In this document: piece by piece, positions 10,124 to 21,332 of the stretch
How the letters are laid out: each line of letters opens with the position of its first letter
Position numbering within the stretch: position 1 is the first letter of the stretch
DNA from: Letharia columbiana
Taxonomy: Eukaryota; Ascomycota; Lecanoromycetes; Lecanorales; Parmeliaceae
Assembly (NCBI RefSeq): GCF_014066305.1
Contig: NW_023501142.1
Coordinates: 1-39,644 of the forward strand
Direction of reading: 5' to 3'
Length of the DNA stretch: 39,644 nt
Translations under genes and position numbers: made by a program
The notes under the pieces: model-generated
Databases searched by the model: none
Told to the model about the DNA's origin: nothing
What the model saw: only the letters and a program-made list of their open reading frames with translations

Positions 10124-10616
10124 GATTTGCTTTTACTCTCGATGCCAACGAGGTTGTTGTGCCCTTGAAATGTGTAGGAGGAAGTAAAGAAGTAAAAGAA
10201 GTAAGTAGGATTGACAGGTCAATGTAAGATTATGTTTGTATTTTCTTTTTCTATCAAATCAATAAGTATGAGCGGTAAACATGAAGAAGAGAATCGAGTG
10301 AATGACATTTAATTCCCCTTCGTCGGCAAGTCTCAGCTTGGCCCCACCGGCCTTGAGGGGTAATCCCAAAAAAAGTTTATAAAAAAATTGCCCCCCAAAG
10401 GGGAGAAAGAGGAGGGGGGGGGAAAAAAAACCCCCCCCCCCGAGGGTTAATTAAATAAAAAAAATTCGTCGGCAAGCAGCCCGAGGTATTTCGTCATAAC
10501 GAATTGACTTTCCGGAATTCCGTGCTAAAAGGGAAAGGGGTTAATACTCGGGAGTATCTCAGATATGTGACGTGTTAAAAATGAGTGAGAAAAAAAAATA
10601 AAAAAATGACAATCTT
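10124..10616. other. Intergenic with a homopolymer block
   Basis: About 490 bp between the dehydrogenase start and the 3' end of the monooxygenase pseudogene; it should hold the dehydrogenase promoter. Positions 10371-10465 are very low in complexity: runs of A, C and G, including nine G, eight A and eleven C in a row at 10414-10441. The 12-bp word TTCGTCGGCAAG occurs at 10319-10330 and again at 10465-10476, flanking that block. Confidence 0.7.
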
Positions 10617-12879
10617 TCAGACGCCTTTATCATCATCGTCGTCGTCGTCGTGCGCAAGTACAGCAGTCTGAAAAGAGGTAGCGATCCCAACTTTAGCGCG
10701 TACCCTATCTTCGTCCATCTCTCGCTTGTTATAATCCTCATGAATCTGGTATCCAGTCACGGTTGCTAGAATCTCTTTCCTCGCTTCGGCAGATTCGGGC
10801 ATGGTATTGGCACGCCAGGCAACGTGACCGTCTGGACGGCAGAGCGCCAAATTAGTTCCCCATATGCTATGAGCGGCTTGCTCGGATCGCAGAACAGCGT
10901 GGTTCAAGGGAATGCCGAATTGCTTTCGTGCCATGGGAACAAACCCGTCCACCGCGGTGCTGTCGGAACATGAGTCCACAAAGTCAACAAGGGTCCATTG
11001 GCCAGCAATGAGATCAACAGTACTTGTTTTACCGTCCTTGAGAAAGACATGAGGAGCTCGGTGGCCGGGTCTGGTACCTCTCGATTGATCAGCGTGACAG
11101 AATCGGAAGATGAGACAGATGGAATAATTGGGGGGTCCATACTAGAGACGTAAGTTTTCACATCATATGGCGGTTCCTCGGTATTGTCAGAAGATATTGC
11201 AGCGGACTTGTAGCGAGAGTCCAGTTCTATTCCTCGATCTCGATACTCGCTACCGGATGTGGTAATGTAGGAAGAAAGCTTCTCCCGCAACGCAATGCCG
11301 GCGGGAGTGCCAGCGGTCAGAAGCTTTGGGTTATCCTGATACCACTATACCCTTAGTTTATGCTCGATGACATGGCGCCTGCAACGCTCTAGGCGGTCAA
11401 TCATGGTTGACCTTTGTTCATCTAGGTACGAAGCCAGTAAACATGGGCCTCCATAACCCTTGAGAACGGCGGCTAATCCCCAGCTAACGGCAAGGGCATC
11501 TTCGACGCCAGAACTCATACCGTACCCGCCGTGCGGTGGATCCTTGTGAGCTAAATCCAGTCAGACATATGACCTCTTGAAGATGGATCAACATACCGGC
11601 ATCTCCTGCTAAGATAACCGCTCCTGAGTCAGATGCGTAGTGTTCCGCAAGAGCGAGGTTAGGGTGCCATATGTTACAGACAAGGATCTGGCCAATCTTT
11701 ACGGGATATTTGCCTGCCGCCCCTGCTAAAACCCGGTAAATAGCCTCTTGGGGGTCTAAGGTTGTTGCCGTGATGTTTGGGTTGTCCAGCATTAAGTGCG
11801 CGGTGAAGGTATCTCTGTATGGCTGTCAGTCTTTTAATGTCCAAAGAGAGGGGACAATCCAATACACTGCGTCCTGGGCAATCAAGAAGCTCTGTTGTGG
11901 TTTCTAAGGTTAGCTGATCTCTTCCAGGACCGAACCAAATTTGGTCCCATTTCCAGAGGTTGGGAAACATCCCAAACAACTCAGATTCCTAATCGAACTT
12001 ATGGCAAGGATTTGAGATGTACTCACCCTGTCAGGAGAAAAGGCATGCCAAAACGACCAAAACGACCAAAACGACGCAATTTCGCAAGCTCTCTGGATCG
12101 GAAATGGACGAGGAGCATTGTCGCAAGCCTAAATCAATCGATTCAGTGTGCAACCGTTGGGAGGGAGGAGTGGATTCTAACATTTGTCCTCCAACCATTT
12201 TGACTCCCGCGCTCTTTCGTACTCGACTCTGCCCTCCATCGCAGCTCACCAAAAATCGACTTCGAATCACTCTTGTGTCATTGGCTTGATCCGTGAAAGT
12301 TGCGGTAACTTCCCCGTCGCTCTCTACAAGAGATTGGAAGTCGTAGCCAAATCGACAATCAATCAGCGGTTGCTCAAGGCACTTCCGCTTCATCCATGTC
12401 TCGAAAATTATCTGAGAACATCGCTGACCGGTTTCGGCTGGCTGACTCCCATTGTTATTGGCTTGGATTTCATCCTGCCATTCTTTCATCGAGGGTAATG
12501 CCTATCCCCATGATCAGCGCCATATCATTAGAACATTCCACCAATCAGATACCCAATTTGCAAGCAGCAGCCCGTCTTCATTCATACTTGTGTAAAAATG
12601 AGAGTCGGACTGATACTCGTCTGGCACTGCACCCTTTTGATCTCGATACTCCTAGGCGATACCCCACGTTCGTAGGATTTCCATCGACCTGCAGTTGGTA
12701 AGATCCGTCTTGGGCCACTTTGTGGTTTCTAGATTCTTTTCCGCAAGCACACAGACAATTCCTGAACGAGCCAGACCATAGCTGGTGAGTAAACCAGTGG
12801 GGCCGCCCCCAACGACGAGAACCAAGACCTGCTCATCGTCGCTTGACATTTTGTCGTCGCTATGGCTTGGCCCTGTCAT
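10617..12879 (-). pseudogene. FAD-dependent phenol-hydroxylase-like monooxygenase, broken
   Basis: Seven exon segments on the minus strand: 12879-12553, 12501-12182, 12128-12027, 11903-11866, 11814-11597, 11550-11143, 11077-10617. About 625 residues, the usual size of PheA/TfdB-type flavoprotein hydroxylases. The FAD motifs are clear: GGGPTG at the N terminus, SCDGGQSRVRKSAG (DG motif), and AGDAAHKDPPHGGYGM (GD motif). The C-terminal thioredoxin-like dimerisation region follows. Lesions: an in-frame TAG at 12652-12654 inside a conserved stretch (GIA-stop-EYRDQKG), a frameshift near 12040-12072 between LLVHFRSRELAK and FWHAFSPDR, and a TAG at 11345-11347 (HKLRV-stop-WYQDNP). Both stops are explained by CAG-to-TAG changes. 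The frameshift lies in a triplicated 9-bp unit (TTTTGGTCG). Splice sites remain good, so decay is recent. The C terminus ends in a run of Asp from a GTC/GAC repeat. Ancestral substrate unknown. Confidence 0.85.
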
Positions 12880-13354
12880 CAGTGCAAATGTTGAAGAGGA
12901 TTCAACAGAAATGTGGGTGATATGATAGTAGGATTATTGGTCTGAACGAAGTTAGACGCAAATGTCAGACTTACTTGGACATCTTCAGCCGCATAGCACT
13001 CAGGCAAGGAAGGAAAAGTGACATTAAACGGTAGTGAGCTGAGGTTATGATTGCGCAAGCTACGTATACACGACGGTCAAGGTCAACAAAGTGCTGGAGT
13101 GTGCGATGTTTTTGGGACAAAGCCTGCTGAAGCCTCCGACTAGGGACGTTTCCTTGACATCATACGCATAAAGCTCTATGCTCATGGCAGACGGTTGCAC
13201 ATTGCGCCAGCGAAGGCTAATGGCCTGGAAAAATGGGTCCGTAATGGACGCGAGTCGATTGCGAACCTTGTGTGGCACGCTCTATGGGTAGCGCAGTATC
13301 TTGACATAAACGTCGCATCAATGATTTCATAGTGACTGCTTATACGTCTCGATC
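12880..13354. other. Intergenic between monooxygenase pseudogene and sec5
   Basis: Both flanking genes run on the minus strand, so this stretch should contain the sec5 3' end and the former promoter of the pseudogene. A 72-codon open frame at 13060-13278 (minus) has no recognised motif. Nothing else was seen. Confidence 0.55.
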
Positions 13355-16300
13355 TCAGCTCTGGAGCTTCTTCTCCCTTTTGAAACAGAGGAACTCGCTC
13401 CTAGTGCCTTCCCTTAGTCTTTTCAAGACCATCCTCATCTCGGGTAACTCTCCTTGCAATCGTTTACTTGCATCTGGCGTTGTGCCAGCGTCAAGCTCGA
13501 TATATATCTTGGACTGAGTCTCGCTCGCTTTCTCTGTCGTGTACTGACTCAAAGTCTGAGCGACGAACTCGACGTCAAGCGTTGCTTGCATGAGAGCCGC
13601 AAGGGGATATCGCGACCTTTGTTTAAATGCCTCTAGGAAAGCTAGACTCATTTGTTCGAGGAGGTGAGAGAGAATCTGATTGGTCAATGGTGCCGCGGTT
13701 GTGGAGACTTCAGTGTGCACATAGACTAGTAGCAATAACGATTCGTAGACATATGGCTGGACGGCGGACGGACGGGCGGTGGCGGGTACCCAATCTGAAG
13801 AGGAGATGCCGGCATAGATGATAGAGGAAAGCTCATTGGCTGTAGGTTGCGTATAGGAGAGAAAAAGGCGTTCGGAGATTTGGGAAAGAGCATCACGGAG
13901 GGTTTTGGATTCGTCAGTAAGCGTTATGGAGAAGTTGCTTTCGAATTGGGAGGTCAGGTTAGGGACGATAGAGCTTTGAAGAGCTGCGAGGTTGGAGAGG
14001 GTCAGGAGCTTGCGGATGTTCTGTGCAGTGTTAGCGGATTGTCGAAGAGAAGCTGCGTGGAGGAAGTCACTTTATTCTTTCCATGAAGCCTTTCGTCGAT
14101 GACTCTTGAGACAACCATGTCATCGGAGCTTGCGACCTCGTCTTTCGCGTTGTGTGGCTTTGAACTCTCGGCGTTCTCAACCATACCAGACAAGGCTTTG
14201 TAGAGTGACGTTACGAACTGACTTCTGACCATCTGTACCAGCTTTGCAGTCGGAGGGGAAACAACAGCTACTGATCCGGACTTGGTCACAGCTGCTTCAG
14301 GTATGTAGAGTATCTTCTGCATACCTGACAACACCGTGTTCTCCAAAGCTGAAAATCGAGCCGGCATATTGGTCAGTTCAGGCTGATCGTTCGCCCGTGA
14401 CCAATCCTCCATAACCTTACACATCTCAGCGTCTCGACCCCATGCCGCACACGCTGCTCGTGCCGACCTTTCTCGCGCACTAGTGACCATGGTCCTCAGC
14501 TTTTCGGACAAAGTGTGCCCAGATGCTATTGGGCGCATGGCAATAGCTTCACTTGCTGCTGAGCCAAGCAAAGTGAGAAGCTTTTCAAGGTAGTGTACTC
14601 CGCTCAGCGAATTTGCGTATGGAGGCCAGAACGCGAACTCTTCCCATGCTTCACCTCGTCGAAGGGAAGGAGGCGGTGGATGGTTTTCATCGAATTTGAA
14701 ACGAGAATCCTGGTGGGCATACGGCGACAGTGTGGCAGATTGTGGTGTGACCGGTGTTGGTGTTGTTGGGGAATAAAGCATGGAAATATCTTCGATCGGA
14801 GGGTCTGCGAAAAACGAGTATATGTTCTCTTGCAATATGCCAACGAGCTCGGCGGCTCCGTTTTGGAGATCTTTGACACCATCTGTAGACAGTCGGTGAT
14901 GTTTTCGGCTACGGCCGTCGATCCCTATTGGCAGTGTTTTCTGTCCTTTGCCGTCAATGAAGGTCTGAGCATTGCCCCAAAATTCAATTACTTCGCCCAG
15001 GATCCCACCCTGCACTGACAGCAGGTTGTTCAACGAATTATATATGAGATCCCAAAGCTCTAGAACAGGCGGCGTATCCAGGTCTTTGCTCGTTTCGTCA
15101 GCGTCCTTCCGAGCGGGGCTTTGCAGATGACTAGCAACGACCCGAGAAAATGGTGGTTCTATGTTCGCAAGTCTTCTGCGAAGGACCTCAATTTCTACCC
15201 TTGAGCGCTCAAAGGTAGCATTGATCTTGTTCTTCAAATGGTCATATCGGCTCAGCAGCCATACCCAGATTGGATTGTCTTCCACTCCAAGTTCTAAAAG
15301 GATGCCGATTAGCGCCATGTGATCATCCTGCGCATTACGTTCTGTGGATGATGTTGCGTTGTTCTGAACGTTGGTTAGCTTCCGCCAGATGTCGCGCTTG
15401 AAATGTTCGATCCGGTCCTCCACTTCGGACCACATGCGGCCAGTGATGACGATTTGATGGACTTGGGAGTCCGTGAGCTGTGCGTGGCCATTCGATGCGT
15501 TGCTGGCTATTTGCCTGGCGTCTTCTGTATATTTTCGAGCTCCAGAGTATTCTCTCACCAGACCCTCGTAGTCATTGCGCTTGATGCACTCGGACACAGC
15601 CTTTCCCACCTTGAGTATCTCGTGGCTTTTGTCGACAGAATCCATTACTGACTTCAAGCTTCCCTCCCGTTCTCGTCCACCCAAAGCTGGACCCCATATT
15701 TCTTCAGCCTTGACTGCAACCTCGATCAGAGGAGCTTTGATGCCTTGCACTCCGTACTCGCTCTCCTTCGTCAGGGCGTTCTTTCTCTTGTCGCTTTGCA
15801 ATGGCTTGTTGGCGCCTCTTCCAGGAGATAGAGGACCCTGCCCGCTGGCGTTCCTGAAATGTGTGCTGCCCCTGCTGGTGACTCGGGAGTGAGTGCGTGA
15901 TCTGTCCTGTTCGGGCTCTGCGCCTTGGTTACGCATCTCGGAGTAGACATTGTCAATCGTGGTTTTTGCCCGGACGAATCGTTCAAAATTAGACTCCACG
16001 AGTACTTTTAAAGACGCAGATTTCTGATCTATAGATCGCGAGAGAAAGTCGAGACCTTGCAGCAAGGATTGGGTTGAAGCATTTGAATGGACCTGTGATA
16101 GATATAGATTTGGAGAAAAGGTAGTAGAGGATAGGAGGAATCTGTTCCCTGAACGCAATCAGCATGCTGTGATCGTAAAAGGATGGACAGTCCTCACTTA
16201 ACCGCTGGTCTTCCTCGACCGGCAGACCCTTTTGTCTCAGCACACGTATAACACTATCCGTCACTCCGAGAGGGTCAGGCTCGTCCCTCTGTACCAGATT

Positions 16301-16531
16301 CTCATGACCGTCCCGAAGCTTCTGGGACCCGGGTATTAAGCGACGATGATTGCTGCCATTGCGTTGCAGAGCCGAGTACCTCGATCTGGATTGACGAATG
16401 GCAGTCTTTGAGAGACCGCTCGCGGTAAGTTCCTCCTCTGAAGCGTCACTTTCATCTTTCTCTGCAGGCCAAGCTGTGGGGAAAGGACTGGTCAGATTGT
16501 AATGATTGAGGATTGTATGCTCATCGTTCAT
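13355..16531 (-). CDS. sec5: Exocyst complex component Sec5
   Basis: Three exons on the minus strand: 16531-16198, 16148-14071, 14020-13355, giving 1025 residues, normal for fungal Sec5. The conserved fungal N terminus is seen (LNHYNLTSPFPTAWPAEKDE, then RDEPDPLGVTDSVIRVLRQK), followed across the first intron by RNRFLLSSTTFSPNLYLSQV and the core Sec5 segment LLQGLDFLSRSIDQKSASLK. The C-terminal exon carries NIRKLLTLSNL and ends in a charged region. Both introns are GT-AG (49 and 50 nt); the second has a textbook CTAAC branch site. Sec5 is a subunit of the octameric exocyst that tethers secretory vesicles at hyphal tips and septa; this is family knowledge. The start at 16531 is chosen because MNDEHTILNHYNL matches the family beginning. 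The gene is divergent from idh2 across 327 bp. No lesions. Confidence 0.95.
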
Positions 16532-16858
16532 TCTGGCAGCATCTGTGGTTATCCACAAGGTTGCGTGAATTTTGGAAGGCTTCTAAGATCAATAGTAAGA
16601 CTCGCTGATGGATTGCACTCTGAACCATGCGACAGTTGTGTACCCCAGAGCTTCGACTTGTATGCGGGACCAGCCGAGGTGCAATGGAACATAAGGTTTC
16701 GTTCCGAAGCAATAGCGCGGGAGGGTTGAGTTGAGCTGCAGGTAAATTGCTTCTTCTCTATCAGCTGTCCTTACATACTCATATTCAAAACTGTTACCTC
16801 ACTTTCCTACAGCTTCTGGGGACCAATCGTGCGCCAAGAGAGCACACGGGTTTCCAAG
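16532..16858. promoter_or_regulatory. Shared divergent promoter region sec5/idh2
   Basis: Only 327 bp separate the sec5 and idh2 start codons, so both 5' UTRs and core promoters must fit here. No unambiguous TATA box or known operator was identified. The assignment rests on gene orientation only. Confidence 0.6.
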
Positions 16859-18342
16859 ATGATAGCTAGTCGCTCGTTTACTGTTCCAGCGAGGCAGTGT
16901 CTGCGTATAGCTAACGTGTCTCGCCCATGGGTCCCCGCAATAGCACCAATAGCACAAGTATGTGAGGTCCAATTGCATGTGCTGCATCTGAAGACAATGC
17001 TTACGAACCTGCCTGTGATCAAGACTCAATTCAGGTCTTACTCGATCCCATATGAAGACAAAGTTGCCAAGTTCAAAGGGAAGAAAGGCTCAGATGTATG
17101 TGATACCCGAATACTCAAAGACCCTACACAATTTGCCTAGTGGATAAGAAGTCTGAAAGAACACTGCGCTCATCTTTTCATGGATCCAGGGCAATTATAC
17201 AGTCACACTAATTGAAGGAGACGGTATCGGCCCAGAGATATCGCAGTCTGTCAAGGACATCTTCTCCGCAGCTAAGGCACGTGCAACCTCCTACTCTGCT
17301 CTCAAATTTGAGCTGATACTTCTCAGGTCCCAATCAAGTGGGAATCTGTAGATGTCACACCCCAATTGAAGGACGGCAGAACCGTCATTCCTGACAAAGC
17401 CATTGATAGTGTCAAAACAAACTTCGTTGCGCTTAAAGGACCTCTAGCCGTAGGATTTTCCAACGCCTGTCTAAGAGGATCAGAGGCTAATGTCGTAGCA
17501 GACCCCGATAGGAAAAGGCCACGTCTCTCTCAATCTCACTCTTCGCCGTACATTCAACCTCTTTGCCAACGTCCGTCCCTGCGTGTCTATCGCCGGCTAC
17601 AAAACCCCCTATGACAATGTCGACACCGTCCTTATCCGCGAAAACACCGAAGGAGAATACAGTGGGATTGAACATGTCGTGATCGACGGTGTTGTACAGA
17701 GCATAAAATTGATCACCCGGGCTGCTTCTGAACGGGTATTGAGATTCGCGTTTCAGTATGCAGAGGACGTAGGCAAGAGGAAGGTTCGGGTTGTGCATAA
17801 AGCTACGATCATGAAGATGAGTGACGGCTTGTTCTTGAACATTGCTCGCGAGATCAGCAAGGACTTCCCACAGATTGAGTTTGACGCTGAACTACTCGAC
17901 AACGCATGCTTGAAGATTGTAACGGACCCAACACCCTACAACGACAAGGTGCTAGTGATGCCGAATCTTTACGGTGATATCCTTTCGGACATGTGCGCCG
18001 GACTGATTGGTGGATTGGGCTTGACACCTTCTGGCAACATTGGAGACGAATGCTCTATCTTTGAGGCGGTGCACGGTTCGGCGCCAGATATTGCAGGCAA
18101 GAGCCTTGCAAATCCAACAGCGCTGCTGCTGAGCAGCATCATGATGTTGCAGCACATGAATCTGCATGAGCATGCAGACCAAATCCAGAAAGCTATCTTT
18201 GATACTCTGGCAGAAGGAAAGGTGAGACGACTGCGGATCGTTTTTGGAGCCAACATGCTGACACTTCCAGTATTTGACTGGCGACTTGGGAGGGAAGGCG
18301 AAAACACACGAGTACGCAGAGGCAATCATCAAGAAGTTGTAG
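16859..18342 (+). CDS. idh2: NAD-dependent isocitrate dehydrogenase subunit 2, mitochondrial
   Basis: Six exons: 16859-16957, 17024-17095, 17190-17276, 17327-17449, 17502-18221, 18271-18342; 390 residues. The beginning is an Arg-rich, acid-free presequence ([20 protein letters not shown]), as expected for matrix import. The core has [13 protein letters not shown], the substrate loop [31 protein letters not shown], the catalytic-lysine segment [13 protein letters not shown] and the metal-binding [12 protein letters not shown]. These match the catalytic Idh2 (not regulatory Idh1) subunit of the octameric TCA-cycle enzyme converting isocitrate to 2-oxoglutarate. The intron at 17277-17326 uses a GC donor (AAG|GCACGT), the only reading that keeps AAK-VPIKWES in frame. 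The first intron (16958-17023) is 66 nt, in frame and without stops, so a form retaining it would still be translatable. Divergent from sec5. Confidence 0.95.
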
Positions 18343-19722
18343 ATACTCCAAAGCGTTTGTTTCCATTCCGTGTGTTCTGACAAGAGTATGGACTTGGAGC
18401 GATGGGCCATGTTCTCAATGAGTCACATCGTGTCTTGCGTTGTAAATACGTTGCATGTGTATATGCGTCCTCTCTGGGTAAGTTTTGCATCAACGACGCC
18501 ACGGGTTTTAACCGAAGCGCAAGTAAGGTAGTCGACTTCCACCCTTCAGTGATTGCGTATTTGAATGACAGCATTCCTGCGTGTTCAGCGCCCCAGAGTC
18601 GGCCCAAACGGCTACGGCCTGCAGAAAGGGGCATCGATCAAAATGCGTGCTTTTTCATTGTGGCCCAGGAAAAGCCGGAGTAGGTACCTATGAGTATTCC
18701 GCATGAGTAAATCCAACAAGATCCTACACTGCCTTAATTGCTTGGCCATGATGAAGGTGTGGACCTGCTTGTACAAAGGTGAAAGCCAGTTGGAAATTGC
18801 TTCGACTCGGAGCCGTACTCGGTGAAGAGGAGCAGTGTACTGTAGGGATAGGTAGGAAGCAATGAAGCGATACTGCGATACTTACTACCTACCTACTGTA
18901 CTTTACATGATGAATGCACGGGAATCTCGGGATGGTACATGAAAATGAAGAGGGGTTGATTAAGAAGTTGAGAATAATTGTCATTAATGCAGTCAGATTG
19001 CTCTTGGGGAGGTGAGTTGCCGGCAGACCGGTCAGCCTTTTCTGCGAGATGTCTCTCGTTATGTGACTAAACACGGGCACTAGTCGGGACTATTCGGCAC
19101 TAATGCGGGGAAGTGCAGCCGAAGTTGTCCATGTTCCTGGATTTCCCGTATTCCAGATCTGAGTCGAAAAGTTTAAAAATTATCTTCCTTACAATCAACG
19201 TCTTTTCTATTCCAACCTGGATACTGAACATTACTTTTAGTCAATATATGTCTTATAAAGTAGAGTAGAGTGAGGTCCCTGAGGTATTCATTCACGAGGG
19301 ATCCACATGGCACTGATGACGCTAATGCAGTTATAATATTTACGCGCATCATCCATCCAACGGCTTCTTCTACCGTACTTTACTTTACTATCTTCTTCTT
19401 GCGCCTCTTTTCTTTCGTCGAATTCCAGCCAGTCGAGTCGACTACTGGCCTGTACTCGTACGCATCTGCCCCTGATCATCATCAGTATCACCCTCACCCC
19501 ATACATATCACCTCTCCCCCCTTCCCCCCCACCCTCCTTTCCCCTTTCCTCTTTCCCCTTTCATTCATTCATTCATTCATTCCTTCATTCATTCATTCAT
19601 GCATGGGCATCTTCTAACCCTCTCTTTATCTTCTCATATCTTCCCTTGTGATAGCTTAGTCCTATCCTGTTGGAGTGTCACCGTCCCTGGTTGTCTTACG
19701 TAGCTGCCATCATACCCCCACC
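18343..19722. other. Long intergenic region upstream of the RGS gene
   Basis: About 1.4 kb without a supportable gene. It holds the idh2 3' end, then the promoter and 5' leader of the RGS gene. Positions 19510-19560 are a strongly pyrimidine-rich C/T tract, a common element just upstream of filamentous-fungal transcription starts. Positions 19561-19599 are a TTCA tetranucleotide repeat. Open frames here (for example 18402-18683 and 19270-19617) lack recognisable features. Confidence 0.6.
19510..19599 (+). promoter_or_regulatory. CT-rich tract and TTCA repeat before the RGS gene
   Basis: A near-continuous C/T run is followed by about nine TTCA units. Pyrimidine tracts of this type lie near start sites of many filamentous-fungal genes. 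The position, about 125-210 bp upstream of the ATG at 19723, fits the 5' leader or core promoter. The regulatory role is inference. Confidence 0.45.
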
Positions 19723-21332
19723 ATGTCAATCCTCTTCTACGTACGTATCTTCGCGCTCCACATACCCTCTTCCCACAAGTTTGGAACCCTACCTGACATT
19801 TGTTGAGAATGTCTACTGTGCAGAAATGTTTCAGGGTTCGAGTATCCCGTGTAGATAGACAATACTGATCCCAAAATCATCAGCAGGGGCGCCCCGACTT
19901 TGTTGGAAAGGCTCCAGGACCTATGACCGTGTCTTCATGTCAGGCATATGTTAAGAGAACGTCAAAGCACAAGAGATCCATTCCGCCGGATCTTTCATTC
20001 GAGAATGTTGTACAGAACAAGGCAATGCCGCCATGCTCGCGTCAGGACTTCATGGTAGCTATACCTGCCGGCATCCTGGTACAGGCTAACCTTAGGCTTT
20101 CAATAATGACCTTTTGGGTAGGAATACCTTGTATACGTCTCTCACGATGCCGAAAATCTGCAGTTCTGGCTGTGGTACGAAGACTACTCGCGTAGGTTCT
20201 TTGCGGCTCCCAAGTCTGAGCAAGCCTTATCGCCACCCTGGTACAAAGCAGAAGTACCACGTCCTCACAGCAATGACTCCAATCAGACCGGTGCTACTAT
20301 CGTCGAGCGAGGGAACCCTGTGAGCACTGGAGGAGCGATGGTTTCCGAGCTCCGCTTTGTCCACATCGACCGCCCAGGCTCACCAAACTTGTCTCACCAT
20401 GACACACGGTCACTGGCTTCAACCACCAGCACTACTCTGTACCATGCCGATTCTGTCGAGGACGCCGACACGCAGATGGGCCTGAAATGCAATTCATGTA
20501 AGTTTCATTGCCCAATCCAGATTTACACAGCTAAGCCTTCACAGCCACCAGCCAGCCTTTCCGTTCTGAGATGAATCGTGTCATTTCGCACTATCTCCAT
20601 CCTGGCTCGAGCAGAGAGCTCAATCTCTCAAGTAGGGACCGCGCCGCCGTTCTTCATGCCCTAGAACACACTACTCACCCCTCTGCGCTCACCCTCGTCA
20701 GAGACATGGTCGAAGCTAGCTTGCGCGGTCAATCTCACCCGAATTTCATCCGCTGGGCTATCTGTAACGGCAACAAGCCACGCGTGCTCTTCGTCCGGAA
20801 CTCAGGTATCGCGCATATCGTCGCGGCTCTCATTCTCGGTCTTCTGCTCATTTTAAGCCACGCGTCAAGATGGTGGAGGTTCTTCGTCTTTCCACTCTTT
20901 TTCGTTGGCTTCGATATCGGTGTCGCGGCTTACAAGGGTCTTTGCGTCATCATCCACACAAGCCATCGCCGAGCTCTGCGCCCATGGGAGCAATTCAGCG
21001 AGGACGTCTCCCTTACCAGCTTCGATAGCGGCCCTGAAGAGGAAGCTAATCTATCTACCGACGACATGTTCAGCATGGTCTCCCGCTCCAGAAATGGTGT
21101 TTCACTCGACACTTTCGGGACATCTAACAGCTACAGCCATGAGTTGTGGGTCGAGAAATACAGACAGAAGCATCTGTTCCGGAAGATTTTCACCAAGAGC
21201 ATCTGGGTGCAAGAACAGGCGGTGAGGTTGTTACAGGACAAGATTGTGAAGCAGAGTCATGCTTGGGCTCTGATCATCAGTGTCTTGTTGACGGCCTTGG
21301 TGGTGGCACTACCGCAGGCCAATGTTATCTAG
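19723..21332 (+). CDS. RGS-domain membrane protein, Rax1-like
   Basis: Four exons: 19723-19740, 19887-20054, 20122-20497, 20545-21332; 449 residues, all phases agree. The N-terminal half is an RGS domain split by a variable, polar insert: DLSFENVVQNKAMPPCS, then YLVYVSHDAENLQFWLWYED, then after the insert QPFRSEMNRVISHYL and SALTLVRDMVEASL. Three hydrophobic segments follow at about 276-292, 298-324 and 426-449; the last ends the protein. This layout (split RGS plus C-terminal membrane spans) is that of yeast Rax1 and its filamentous-fungal relatives, which act in cortical landmark or polarity functions and may affect G-protein signalling. The first coding exon gives only six residues (MSILFY) before a 146-nt intron ending in a CAGCAG tandem acceptor, so a one-residue splice variant is possible. 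No lesions. The exact paralogue within the fungal RGS set is uncertain. Confidence 0.87.

Noticed and set aside
11900..11990. Possible extra exon of the monooxygenase (minus strand, reads FPNLWKWDQIWFGPG)
   Set aside because: It looks protein-like, but a GTGAGT donor at 12026 and a GCTAAC-TTAG acceptor at 11904 remove it cleanly and join FWHAFSPDR to KPQQSFLIAQDAV with the spacing expected for the family. No donor exists to splice the segment in.
8863..12879. Secondary-metabolite cluster (SDR plus FAD monooxygenase)
   Set aside because: No backbone synthase, transporter or regulator is nearby, the monooxygenase is broken, and neighbours are housekeeping genes.
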